Shown here piece after piece: positions 1 to 7,749 of a stretch of DNA of 20,877 nt. The translations under genes were made by a program, and so were the position numbers. The notes beneath the pieces were generated by a model that was not told the DNA's origin, made no database searches, and was given only the letters and a program-made list of their open reading frames with translations. Each line of letters starts with the position of its first letter. Positions within the stretch are counted from its first letter, which is position 1. Origin of the DNA: an uncultured Alphaproteobacteria bacterium (GTDB taxonomy: Bacteria > Pseudomonadota > Alphaproteobacteria > Puniceispirillales > UBA1172); contig CAJXME010000001.1 of assembly GCA_913056245.1 (NCBI GenBank), positions 1-20,877 of the forward strand, written 5' to 3'.

Positions 1-238
1 ATTTTCCGCTTGGTACATTTGGAGTAGCGCAATTTGTTTCAACAACGCAACAGTTTCTTTTGTCCAAAATAAGTTTCTGTTCTTCCATTGCAGGACTGCT
101 TGGTGCAAATCCGGACTTTAGAAGCGTATATGTTATATTTCGGGTAATTTCTTGCTCGCCATTTGACGCCTGAAGAAGTAGGCTATTATCGCATCCGATC
201 CCCCATCAAACCCGTCACCCTAGAGGAGATTGCCCATC
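1..238. other. Left-edge region without a confident gene
   Basis: This AT-richer stretch precedes the ridA-like gene. The minus strand has one frame without stops from about 205 to the left edge, whose only ATG is at 88-86 and lacks a clear Shine-Dalgarno sequence; the 29 residues that follow do not resemble any family I know. The complementary plus frame is also open from the left edge to a TGA near 171. Either could be the end of a gene extending off the window, or both could be chance. The promoter of the ridA-like gene presumably lies here, but I see no convincing -35/-10 pair. Confidence 0.3.
223..228 (+). promoter_or_regulatory. Shine-Dalgarno site deciding the ridA-like start
   Basis: GAGGAG lies 10 bases before the ATG at 239. 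The alternative in-frame TTG at 230 is only one base behind it, so the ATG is the better start. Confidence 0.6.
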
Positions 239-589
239 ATGACATCATCAATTGAACGCCATCACACCAGCCCAAGGATGAGCAAAATCGTCATCCATAA
301 CGACACGGTTTATCTCTGTGGGCAGGTGGGCAATCGCAGCGACAGCTTAGAAGATCAATGCAAGGAAGCCTTCCGCCGCATTGACGCACTGCTCGAAGAA
401 GCGGGGACGTCAAAAGAACGGATGCTGCAAGTCATCGTCTGGCTGAAAACCATGGATGATTTTGATGAGATGAACGCGCTTTGGGAAGATTGGGTGCCCG
501 ATGGATGCGCCCCTGCGCGCGCTTGTGGCCGGTCTGAACTTGCCTCCGATGAATTGCTGGTGGAATTCACCGTGACGGCGGCGAAGTAA
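239..589 (+). CDS. RidA/YjgF-family protein, YoaB-like
   Basis: The product has 116 residues, the usual length of a single-domain RidA (YjgF/YER057c/UK114) protein. RidA proteins trim trimers and hydrolyse reactive enamine/imine intermediates of amino-acid metabolism in the cytoplasm. The N-terminal stretch with VIHNDTVYLCGQV, the central helix ending LLEEAG, and the C-terminal APAR...LVEFTVTA follow the family pattern; the Arg in PAR corresponds to the conserved substrate-carboxylate Arg of RidA. The overall pattern is nearer Escherichia coli YoaB than canonical RidA, so true imine deaminase activity is less certain. The start at ATG 239 is preferred over TTG 230 because of the GAGGAG spacing. 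It converges on the Rieske oxygenase gene, and with an amine-demethylation locus next door a role in clearing imines is plausible but inferred. Confidence 0.85.
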   Translation: MTSSIERHHTSPRMSKIVIHNDTVYLCGQVGNRSDSLEDQCKEAFRRIDALLEEAGTSKERMLQVIVWLKTMDDFDEMNALWEDWVPDGCAPARACGRSELASDELLVEFTVTAAK

Positions 590-590
590 T

Positions 591-609
591 CGCGCAAATC
601 GCGCTTTTT
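591..609 (+). terminator. Weak hairpin with T-run between convergent genes
   Basis: CGCG (591-594) can pair with CGCG (600-603) around a five-base loop, followed by C and five T. The stem is only four base pairs, so this is a weak candidate terminator for the ridA-like gene. Confidence 0.25.
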
Positions 610-619
610 GAACGCGGCC

Positions 620-1783
620 TCAGGCTGAATGCAACTTATCGCGCACCCAGTCGTGAAAGCGTTTCAAGAGGTATTCTTCGGGCATCAAGACGCCTTCCTT
701 GAACGGGGCCGCATTGAGACCCAGTTGGTTCATTTCACAAGCGTCGCCGTCCTGTTCCATCACCAAAGTCGCGAAATCAACCACATTCGCCATATCATAT
801 GCGGGGTCGTTGAGCGTTTCCTCTTCAAACAGCCATTCCGCGGTGATTTCTGTTTGGGTTGCGCCTTTCGGCATGACCCGCACAATCCGAGCGTGATCAG
901 CATAGCCGCCAATAAACATTGACGGCCAAGCGGTGGCATAGAGTTGGCCGCGGTCAAGTTCTTCATGGCTTAGGCTGGAAATAACATGACCTTGAGCCTG
1001 TCCATCTTTCGACCAAGTCTCCGCGCCGGCTCGAAGCCCGCCGCGGTAGAGAGGATCATTGGAATCCTTGTGGTTTTCCCAATCAGGCCGATCCATCTTA
1101 TCCATGATCCGCCGCGAATAAAGCGGGACAAGCGCGGATAGTTCGGGATGAATATTGGGGCAATGAAGGCATTCGTTGAAATTTTCCCAAAACAATTTCC
1201 AATTGCAATTGATGATCGTTGACCATGTTTTGCCGACCTTCATCTCTTCCAGCGGAAAACGCGAAAGCCCATCGGCTGGACGCTGGAAAAGACTTTCCTC
1301 ATCCCAATCGGCCTTGGGGTCAAGATTGACAAAAATCGCGCCGCGCCATTCGCGCACCGCGATGGGAAAGAGAGGATAATCTTGCTTGTTAAAACCTTGC
1401 GGTTCCGTAAAGGAAGTGGTGGCGGCAAGACCACCATCCTTCAGTCGATAAGACCATTGATGATAGGGGCAGACCAAAGCATTGGCGTCAAGCCGTCCTG
1501 TTTTGGTAAGGCATAGGGCTGAGCCACGATGACGGCAGGTGTTGTAATATCCGCGCAGCACCCCTTCGTCATCCCGCACCACGACAATCGGTTGATTGCC
1601 AATCGTCAGGGTTTGATATTGGCGGGGTTTGGCTAAGGCATTGCCGTGACAAACATAAACCCAGTCTTTTTGCCAAATCTGTTTTTCTTCCAAGAGGTGA
1701 TGGCTTGGATCACAATACCAAGATGATGGCAGGCTGGTTTCAACCTGTTTTAGTTCATTCGAATGGGTTGAGTTGTTTTCCAT
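620..1783 (-). CDS. Rieske non-haem iron oxygenase, alpha subunit (GbcA/CntA-like)
   Basis: This is a ring-hydroxylating-type oxygenase of 387 residues. The N-terminal Rieske [2Fe-2S] domain has Cys83-x-His85 and Cys105-x2-His108 (CRHRG and CPYHQW). The catalytic domain has Glu204-x2-His207-x4-His212 (NECLHCPNIH) and the third iron ligand Asp345 in EQDGDACE. A Glu rather than Asp before the first His is, as I recall, a mark of the carnitine/betaine oxygenases such as CntA. Relatives remove methyl groups or cleave trimethylamine from quaternary amines (glycine betaine, choline, carnitine, stachydrine) using electrons from a separate ferredoxin reductase. The neighbouring proXVW importer supports a betaine-like substrate. 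No reductase gene is in the window. An ATG at 1795 adds four residues, but GAAGG touches it with no spacer; GAAGG lies 12 bases before the ATG at 1783. The exact substrate is unknown. Confidence 0.88.
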   Translation of the reverse strand: MENNSTHSNELKQVETSLPSSWYCDPSHHLLEEKQIWQKDWVYVCHGNALAKPRQYQTLTIGNQPIVVVRDDEGVLRGYYNTCRHRGSALCLTKTGRLDANALVCPYHQWSYRLKDGGLAATTSFTEPQGFNKQDYPLFPIAVREWRGAIFVNLDPKADWDEESLFQRPADGLSRFPLEEMKVGKTWSTIINCNWKLFWENFNECLHCPNIHPELSALVPLYSRRIMDKMDRPDWENHKDSNDPLYRGGLRAGAETWSKDGQAQGHVISSLSHEELDRGQLYATAWPSMFIGGYADHARIVRVMPKGATQTEITAEWLFEEETLNDPAYDMANVVDFATLVMEQDGDACEMNQLGLNAAPFKEGVLMPEEYLLKRFHDWVRDKLHSA

Positions 1784-1913
1784 GGCCAAAGTCATCCTTC
1801 ATAAATCCATTAGCCCATCGGATGAGTATGAGACGGTTGCACGGCGAAGCCAAGATGATATTGCATGAGCATTTTGAAATATTGCCTCACCGGCATTTAA
1901 CCGATAATTTTTT

Positions 1914-1923
1914 AGGGGGAGGA
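1914..1923 (+). promoter_or_regulatory. Strong Shine-Dalgarno site of the methyltransferase gene
   Basis: AGGGGGAGGA sits seven bases upstream of the ATG at 1931, an unusually purine-rich ribosome binding site that fixes this start. Confidence 0.7.
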
Positions 1924-1930
1924 TTTTATC

Positions 1931-2716
1931 ATGAGCATCACCGATGAAGGCGAATACGGCATCAAGCAGATCATGTTTTTAGAAAGCGTGTGGGGCGAAG
2001 GTTTTCTTTCCCCCGGCGGCGTTGAAGAAATCGATCTGGTGGTGAAAGGACTAGACCTTAAGGGAAAAACCATCCTTGATATTGGCTGCGGTTGTGGTGG
2101 GGCTGCTTTTCACCTTCTGCGTCAGCATGGGGCGGCGCATGTCACGGGCGTTGATGTCGAACCGCTGGTGATTGAGCGGGCGAGCGCATTGGCGGTGCAA
2201 TATGGCCTGACCAGTGAAACGACCTTCAACACGGTTGAACCCGGCCCTTTGCCTTTTGCCGATCACAGCATGGATATGATTTTCAGCAAAGACGCTTTTC
2301 TGCATATCCCCGATAAAGAAGCCTTGATGCAAGATTGCGCGCGTGTTCTCAAGCCGGGTGGGATCATCGCCGCCAGCGATTGGATGCGGATCGATGACAA
2401 TCCCCCCTCAGCGCAGATGCGCGATTACATCAAAAGCGAAGGGCTGGATATGCATATGTGTTCGCTTGAACGGTATCGAAATGCGCTTGCTCAGGCGGGG
2501 TTTGAAGATATCCATTTGCTTGATCGCAACGCTTGGTATCACCGTAAGGCGATCGATGAAGTGGCGGAACTGAAAGGCCCGTTGCGGCAGACGTTTGTCA
2601 ATCTGATCGGTGAAAACGATGCCGATCATGTCACTGAAATCTGGGAAAAGATGGTGGGTGTCTTGGCGCTAGGTGAACACCGCCCCGGGCATTTTCGCGC
2701 CCGATTGGGGAAATAG
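1931..2716 (+). CDS. SAM-dependent N-methyltransferase, phosphoethanolamine-methyltransferase-like
   Basis: This is a class I methyltransferase of 261 residues. The SAM site is seen in ILDIGCGCGG (48-57) and the acidic end of strand 2 at Asp75; the post-motif LKPGG is at 140-144. Aligned by eye and from memory with Plasmodium PMT, the N-terminal Tyr9...GEGFLSPGG lines up without gaps, and SKDAFLH (119-125) keeps the Asp and the His of its Tyr-His catalytic dyad. The residues PMT uses to hold phosphate differ, however (Trp151, Glu170, Leu172 in place of Tyr, Arg, Tyr), so the substrate is probably an amine without phosphate. It is divergent from the Rieske oxygenase and upstream of the betaine importer in the same direction, so a role in methylated-amine metabolism is inferred. 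A dimethylglycine/sarcosine-type or other small-amine methyltransferase is possible. Confidence 0.8.
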   Translation: MSITDEGEYGIKQIMFLESVWGEGFLSPGGVEEIDLVVKGLDLKGKTILDIGCGCGGAAFHLLRQHGAAHVTGVDVEPLVIERASALAVQYGLTSETTFNTVEPGPLPFADHSMDMIFSKDAFLHIPDKEALMQDCARVLKPGGIIAASDWMRIDDNPPSAQMRDYIKSEGLDMHMCSLERYRNALAQAGFEDIHLLDRNAWYHRKAIDEVAELKGPLRQTFVNLIGENDADHVTEIWEKMVGVLALGEHRPGHFRARLGK

Positions 2717-2775
2717 GTGAGGGCGATATTTATGATGTGATGAGTTTTTTATGCAAATTTCATTATATTAGAGCA

Positions 2776-2804
2776 TTGCTAAATCATTAAAGGTTGCTAA
2801 TAAT
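2776..2804 (+). promoter_or_regulatory. Candidate sigma-70-type promoter for the proX operon
   Basis: TTGCTA (2776-2781) and AATAAT (2799-2804) are separated by 17 bases and lie 30 bases before the proX start, within an AT-rich gap. TTGCTAA occurs twice, at 2776 and 2794, so an operator function for the direct repeat is also possible. Confidence 0.35.
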
Positions 2805-2833
2805 TAGAAAATATAAAAACTGGGAGGAATTCA

Positions 2834-3793
2834 ATGATTAAACAAATTACCAAAAATATGCTTGCGGGAGCGGTATGTTCTGCTCTTCTTGCGCCGATGG
2901 CTTACGCTGCTGATGTTGTGATCGGTGTGCCAAACTGGCCATCTGTTCGAGTGACCGCTCATGTGTTGAAAGTGGCGCTCGAAGATAACCTTGGCCTTGA
3001 AGTTGAATTGCAGAACGGCACCAACCCGGTGGTATTCGAAGCCATGGACGCAGGCTCAATGCATGTGCATCCTGAAGTATGGTTGCCCAACCAGACGAAC
3101 CTGCATAACAAATATGTTAAGGACAATAAAACCGTCCGGATTAATCCAAATGGTGTTGCTGGCGATCAGGCCATGTGCGTCACCAAAGGAACGGCGGATC
3201 GTACCGGCATCAATGAACTGGCTGAACTGTCTAATCCAGACATGGCCAAAAACTTTGACACGGACGGTGACGGCAAAGGTGAAATCTGGATTGGCGCCGC
3301 AGGATGGGCATCCACCAATGTTGAGAAAATTCGCGCAAAATCCTATGGCTATAACGAAACGATGCAGCTCAAGGAAATGGACGAATCCTTGGCTCTTGCT
3401 GAAGTGGATGCCGCTGTAGCGGGCAACAAGAACATTGTGTTCTTCTGCTATACGCCGCACCATATGTTCGCCCTGCATGATCTGGTCATTCTGAAAGAAC
3501 CAAAGCATGATCCTGCTAAGTGGAACGTCAAACAGCCTACTGATGGTGCAGATTGGCTTGAGGTTTCCGAAGCCGGTGTTGCGTGGGATACGGCTTATCT
3601 GCATATCCATTACGCGGCAAGCCTTGAATCCAGCCATCCTGAAGCCGCTAAACTGCTTGGTAGCGCAAAGTTTGACACGGATACCATTTCCCAGATGACC
3701 TATGCGGTTGTGGTGGAAAAACAGGACCCCGCCGTCTTTGCAAAAGATTGGGTTGGCAAGAACGGCGATGCCGTTGACAGCTGGCTGAAGTAA
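2834..3793 (+). CDS. proX: Glycine betaine/proline-type ABC transporter, periplasmic binding protein
   Basis: The product has 319 residues and begins with a signal peptide ending MAYA at residue 25. The mature protein has the OpuAC (PF04069) pattern: a start like VVIGVPNWPSVRV, a mid-domain HVHPEVWLPNQ, and Trp/Tyr residues spread as in proteins that bind quaternary ammonium ions in an aromatic cage. It delivers betaine-like osmolytes in the periplasm to the ProVW membrane complex encoded just downstream. GGGAGGA at 2822-2828 lies five bases before the ATG. A hairpin follows the stop, before proV, which would let the binding protein be made in excess over the membrane components. The ligand could be glycine betaine, proline betaine, choline or carnitine; the sequence alone does not decide. 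Confidence 0.88.
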   Translation: MIKQITKNMLAGAVCSALLAPMAYAADVVIGVPNWPSVRVTAHVLKVALEDNLGLEVELQNGTNPVVFEAMDAGSMHVHPEVWLPNQTNLHNKYVKDNKTVRINPNGVAGDQAMCVTKGTADRTGINELAELSNPDMAKNFDTDGDGKGEIWIGAAGWASTNVEKIRAKSYGYNETMQLKEMDESLALAEVDAAVAGNKNIVFFCYTPHHMFALHDLVILKEPKHDPAKWNVKQPTDGADWLEVSEAGVAWDTAYLHIHYAASLESSHPEAAKLLGSAKFDTDTISQMTYAVVVEKQDPAVFAKDWVGKNGDAVDSWLK

Positions 3794-3811
3794 AACTTCA
3801 TTCGAAAAAAT

Positions 3812-3843
3812 AATGGCAGCGTTCCAAGTGACGCTGCCATTTT
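3812..3843 (+). terminator. Perfect hairpin after proX, partial terminator
   Basis: AATGGCAGCGT (3812-3822) pairs perfectly over 11 bases with ACGCTGCCATT (3831-3841) around an eight-base loop, and a short T-run follows. It separates proX from proV within one operon and may reduce read-through or protect the proX message. Confidence 0.65.
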
Positions 3844-3925
3844 GTCAGATGCAGAACGCATCTAAAATCCACGACACCCTGTTGGCATAAACTGCCGATA
3901 TGGGATCGTCTGGGGGGGAGCAAAA

Positions 3926-4987
3926 ATGCAGCCAACGTCGTCACAAGACATGATCGTCCTTGAAAATGTTTGGAAGATATTCGGCTATAACGCCGATGAA
4001 GCCATGGCGGCGATCAAGGAGCGCAACCTTTCCAAAAATGATGTGCTGGCCGAATTCGGCTGTGTTGTGGGCATTGCGGATTGTTCCTTTTCGGTCAGAA
4101 AGGGCGAAGTGTTCTGTGTCATGGGCTTGTCGGGTTCTGGCAAGTCAACCATGGTGCGGCATCTGAACCGGTTGATTGAGCCAACGGCGGGCAAAATCAA
4201 TGTGCTGGGGCGCGATATGCTCGCCCTGAATGACGCTGACCTTCGCGCCATGCGGGCGCGGGAGATCGGCATGGTCTTTCAGCATATGGCGCTGCTTCCG
4301 CACCGCACCGTCCGCGATAACGTCGCCTTTCCCCTACAGATCAGGGGAGAATCAAAAGCCAAACGCTGGGAAGTGTCTCAGCGGTGTCTTGCGATGGTCA
4401 ATCTTGAAGGATATGAAGATCGCTTCCCGAATGAACTGTCTGGTGGGATGCAGCAGCGTGTTGGTCTAGCGCGTGCTTTGGCCTCTGATCCAGATGTTCT
4501 GCTTATGGATGAGCCGTTTTCTGCCCTTGATCCGCTGATCCGCCGCCAGTTGCAAGACCAGTTTATGGAACTCTCACAGAAACTCCACAAAACAACGGTG
4601 TTTATCACTCACGATCTCGACGAAGCCATCCGCATCGGCGATCGGATCGCCATCATGAAGGATGGCCGTATCGTGCAGATTGGCACGCCGGAAGAAATTG
4701 TCACCCAGCCCGCTGACGATTATGTGCGGGATTTTGTCGAAGGCATTTCCAAACTTAAACTTGTCTTTGCCCATTCCATCATGGTGCCTATTTCCGAATT
4801 CAAACCAGATCGTGGCCAAAAACTCGACAAAGCCCCACGCGCAAGCCATGCGGCAAGCCTTGATGCGCTGATCGATATTTCCGCAACCACCACCCATCCT
4901 ATCGTCATTCATGATGACGACGGCAAGGAGATCGGTGTTGTGGATAAGACAACCCTGCTTAAAGGGATTCAGGGAGGGAAGGCATGA
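3926..4987 (+). CDS. proV: Glycine betaine/proline-type ABC transporter, ATP-binding protein
   Basis: This 353-residue ATPase powers the betaine importer on the cytoplasmic face. It carries the ProV-specific N-terminal extension ahead of the core (KIFGYN...), Walker A GLSGSGKST (67-75), Q-loop FQHMALLPH, signature LSGGMQQ (171-177), Walker B VLLMDEP (191-197) and His229. The C-terminal part has the PADDYVRDFVEGI linker and a short CBS-like segment ending IVIHDDDGKEIGVVDK. It is shorter than E. coli ProV (about 400 residues), so the tandem CBS module that senses ionic strength is probably reduced. A G-rich Shine-Dalgarno run (3912-3919) precedes the ATG. The gene overlaps proW by ATGA. Confidence 0.92.
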   Translation: MQPTSSQDMIVLENVWKIFGYNADEAMAAIKERNLSKNDVLAEFGCVVGIADCSFSVRKGEVFCVMGLSGSGKSTMVRHLNRLIEPTAGKINVLGRDMLALNDADLRAMRAREIGMVFQHMALLPHRTVRDNVAFPLQIRGESKAKRWEVSQRCLAMVNLEGYEDRFPNELSGGMQQRVGLARALASDPDVLLMDEPFSALDPLIRRQLQDQFMELSQKLHKTTVFITHDLDEAIRIGDRIAIMKDGRIVQIGTPEEIVTQPADDYVRDFVEGISKLKLVFAHSIMVPISEFKPDRGQKLDKAPRASHAASLDALIDISATTTHPIVIHDDDGKEIGVVDKTTLLKGIQGGKA

Positions 4988-6540
4988 CCGAGCCTGCAGA
5001 TAAAAACCATCTTGGCGCCTCAATTGATACATTCGCGGTTAGCAAGACAACATTCTACCGTCGGGAATTCACCCGCATCCAAGAAGCCGAAGGGATTGTC
5101 TTGTCGTGGAATAGCATGGCCGCCATCTTTGGCCCTTTATGGGGCGCCATGCGCGGCATCTGGGGATTTTTCTGGGTTTTTCTGGTGTTGGAGATGTTTG
5201 CTCTTGTCCAGATTGGCCGCGGCTTATGGGGCGAACTTGGTGGGGACAAACTGGAACGCTACGAAAGGCTTTCCGCAAATATCGCAAAACGTGAGGCGCA
5301 GGCCGCAGAACTGCTTGCCGCCGGTGATGCCGCGGGCGCAGAAGGCAAACTTAAGATCGCAACTAACTTGAAAAAAGCGGCTGAAACCGCGCTCTTAGAA
5401 GCGCAGGAAGCGGCGCAACAAGCGACAACGGTACTCCTGATTGGCCTTTCGTTGCTCCTGCTCGTCAAACTTCTTGAAGGTTTTTACGCCAATCATGCCT
5501 ATGAGCGTCAGTACCTCAAATGGCGGTCTAACCCTCGCATTCAGTCAGGAACGAGCGTCAAAGGGGTGATCTGGGGATTGGTGCTTGTGTTCTGTATTCT
5601 TCCCTTGACGTTAATCCGATTTACGGTGGTCAAAACCGACGAAACGCTGTCAGCCTTCACCGGTGGTCTTTTGGGTGATCGGCTGCCGATGACTGAATTT
5701 CCCGTCGGAAAAGAATATTTCACAATCCTCGCCGCCCATGGCGATGAAGGATTTGACTGGTTGGCGAATCGGTTTGGCGGAGTCTTTGACGGCATCACCC
5801 ATGTGATCAGGTCTGTACTAAATGCGATTGAAACCCTATTGATCGGCACACCGTGGCCTGTGGTGATGGTGGTGATTGTGGTGGCGGCTTTCCGTCTTGC
5901 GGGAATACGCATCGCGATTTTCACGGCGGCCGCCTTGGCCTATCTGGCGTTCATGGGATTGTGGGAAATTTCCATGATCACCGTTGCCCTCATCGGCACT
6001 GGTGCTTTTCTTTGTATTCTATTGGGGATACCGCTGGGCATCTGGTTTGGCAAAAGCCAGCGGGCATACAAAACCGCCGAACCCGTGCTTGATTTCATGC
6101 AAACCATGCCCGCTTTTGTCTATCTGATCCCGATCATCGCCTTCTTTGGCACGGGCAAACCGCCGGGGGTTTTGGCGACATTGATCTTTGCCATGCCGCC
6201 GGTGATCCGCTTGACCGCGCTCGGCATGCGAGGGGTTCCTGAAACCACCAAGGAAGCCGCACTTGCTTTTGGCTGTTCACGCCGGCAATTGCTCTGGAAC
6301 GTTGAATTGCCGCTTGCCATGCCTTCCATTATGACGGGCATCAACCAGACGATCCTGATGAGCCTCTCCATGGTGGTGATCGCCTCGCTTATTGGCGCTG
6401 AAGGTTTGGGTGCCTTGATCCTCGAAGCCTTGCAATACGCCGCCAAAGGGCAGGGGCTTCTTGGCGGTCTTGCGATCCTGTTCTGCGCCATGGTGATCGA
6501 TCGGGTGGCGCAAGGAGCGTACAAGAAAAATCAGGATTGA
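4984..6540 (+). CDS. proW: Glycine betaine/proline-type ABC transporter permease with N-terminal DUF2628-like domain
   Basis: The product has 518 residues, against about 354 for E. coli ProW. The C-terminal half is a standard BPD permease: membrane segments from about 290, MQTMPAFVYLIPIIAFFGTG (372-391), and the ATPase-coupling EAA loop EAALAFGCSRRQLLWNVELP (424-443). The N-terminal 190 residues are extra. TFYRREFTRI...SWNSMAAIFGPLWGAMRGIW (23-60) and FYANHAYERQYLKW (167-180) look like the two ends of a DUF2628 domain, a small membrane domain of unknown function, with an Ala/Glu/Lys-rich probable coiled coil (about 88-147) between its two hydrophobic segments. A third segment lies at 195-213. 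The start overlaps the proV stop (ATGA), indicating translational coupling. The DUF2628 assignment is by eye. Confidence 0.9.
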   Translation: MTEPADKNHLGASIDTFAVSKTTFYRREFTRIQEAEGIVLSWNSMAAIFGPLWGAMRGIWGFFWVFLVLEMFALVQIGRGLWGELGGDKLERYERLSANIAKREAQAAELLAAGDAAGAEGKLKIATNLKKAAETALLEAQEAAQQATTVLLIGLSLLLLVKLLEGFYANHAYERQYLKWRSNPRIQSGTSVKGVIWGLVLVFCILPLTLIRFTVVKTDETLSAFTGGLLGDRLPMTEFPVGKEYFTILAAHGDEGFDWLANRFGGVFDGITHVIRSVLNAIETLLIGTPWPVVMVVIVVAAFRLAGIRIAIFTAAALAYLAFMGLWEISMITVALIGTGAFLCILLGIPLGIWFGKSQRAYKTAEPVLDFMQTMPAFVYLIPIIAFFGTGKPPGVLATLIFAMPPVIRLTALGMRGVPETTKEAALAFGCSRRQLLWNVELPLAMPSIMTGINQTILMSLSMVVIASLIGAEGLGALILEALQYAAKGQGLLGGLAILFCAMVIDRVAQGAYKKNQD

Positions 6541-6691
6541 TCCGCAGAAGACGGGTCAAGCCTGAGGGGAGTGCATCGCTAGCCGTCACGGTCTTATGGG
6601 ATGGACAGCATTTCTTTGCCGTTATAAGTTTTTCTTAGGGTAAGACTTTCATTAGATTTAGATATTTCAAACCTGAACATATTGGGGTGCT

Positions 6692-7690
6692 ATGACGGAG
6701 ACAAGGCAAACACGAGGCTTCGCGGATAAATGGAATCATATCCCTCAGGTGCCTGTTGGCGTTTCTCCGATGTTTGCCTTGCTGCCCAATTTCGGGGCTA
6801 TTTTGCGTTGGACATTGCGTCAATGGCTGGTGGTCACGGAACGATCCATCCTTGTGGTGATCAGCCTTTTATCTTGGCTTTTTTTCCAACCCTCGCTTGA
6901 GGTGACCGTAACGCTTTCTGCCGACTGGATTGCCGCCTTATATATCAGGAATCTGCTGCTTATGGTGGCGGTGGCCGGCGGATTGCATCTTTATTTCTAT
7001 AGCCGCAAGACACAAGGCGATGCCCTGCGCTACGATAAAAGAGACTTGGCTGATCAGAAAAAGATATTCTCTTTTAAGAACCAGTTGGCGGATAATATGT
7101 TTTGGACACTTGCCAGCGGCGTGACGATCTGGACGCTCTATGAAGTGCTGATGTTCTGGGCGATGGGCAATGGATACGCGCCGGTATTGTATTGGTCTGA
7201 TAACCCCATTTGGTTCATTCTTCTTTTTCTGCTGACCCCGATCTGGATTTCTTTTCACTTCTACTGGGTGCATCGTTGGCTTCATTGGCCGCCTCTGTAT
7301 CGACTGGCGCATGCCCTGCATCACCGCAATACCAATGTGGGCCCTTGGTCTGGGCTTTCTATGCATCCCGTTGAACACGTGATTTTCTTTTCATCAATCC
7401 TGATCCATTTTATCTTGCCGTCGAGTCCCGTGCATATTCTCTTTCATATGCAGCATCAGTCGCTGACCGCCGCCACCTCGCATACAGGCTATGAAGCCAT
7501 GCTGATCAAGGATAAAAAGCATTTAGCGCTGGGTACTTTTCATCATCAGATGCACCACCGGTATTTTGATTGCAATTATGGCAATCTGGAAATGCCTTGG
7601 GATAAATGGTTTGGGTCTTTCCATGATGGCACAGAGGAATCCCACGACGCCTTTAAGCAACGCCGAAGAGCGCTGCTGGCGAATAAATAA
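6692..7690 (+). CDS. Fatty-acid hydroxylase / sterol desaturase family membrane protein
   Basis: This 332-residue protein has several hydrophobic segments (about 51-66, 84-102, 138-156, 173-193, 229-243) and the di-iron histidine clusters of the FA_hydroxylase family (PF04116): HRWLH (194-198), HALHH (207-211) and HQMHH (285-289), with further His at 225, 229 and 264. Family members insert oxygen or double bonds into lipids, sterols, carotenoids or alkylglycerols in the membrane. The length and His spacing are complete, so it should be active. It stands alone, 151 bases after proW and convergent with the dehydrogenase pair, so nothing nearby names its substrate. The ribosome binding site is weak (GGGG at 6684-6687). 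The role is unknown. Confidence 0.85.
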   Translation: MTETRQTRGFADKWNHIPQVPVGVSPMFALLPNFGAILRWTLRQWLVVTERSILVVISLLSWLFFQPSLEVTVTLSADWIAALYIRNLLLMVAVAGGLHLYFYSRKTQGDALRYDKRDLADQKKIFSFKNQLADNMFWTLASGVTIWTLYEVLMFWAMGNGYAPVLYWSDNPIWFILLFLLTPIWISFHFYWVHRWLHWPPLYRLAHALHHRNTNVGPWSGLSMHPVEHVIFFSSILIHFILPSSPVHILFHMQHQSLTAATSHTGYEAMLIKDKKHLALGTFHHQMHHRYFDCNYGNLEMPWDKWFGSFHDGTEESHDAFKQRRRALLANK

Positions 7691-7749
7691 AACTCGTTCG
7701 ATCGCTAACGATATAGATTAGAGCACGACCTATCCGCTCATCGGTGCGT

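Noticed and set aside
1931..2716. Ubiquinone/menaquinone methyltransferase (UbiE)
   Set aside because: The N-terminal Tyr...GEGFLSPGG and SKDAFLH stretches match the PMT group rather than UbiE.
3056..3637. 193-codon minus-strand frame opposite proX
   Set aside because: Antisense to a convincing binding protein, without a recognisable domain or start signal.
4574..5032. Minus-strand frame spanning the proV/proW junction
   Set aside because: Shadow of two well-supported overlapping genes.
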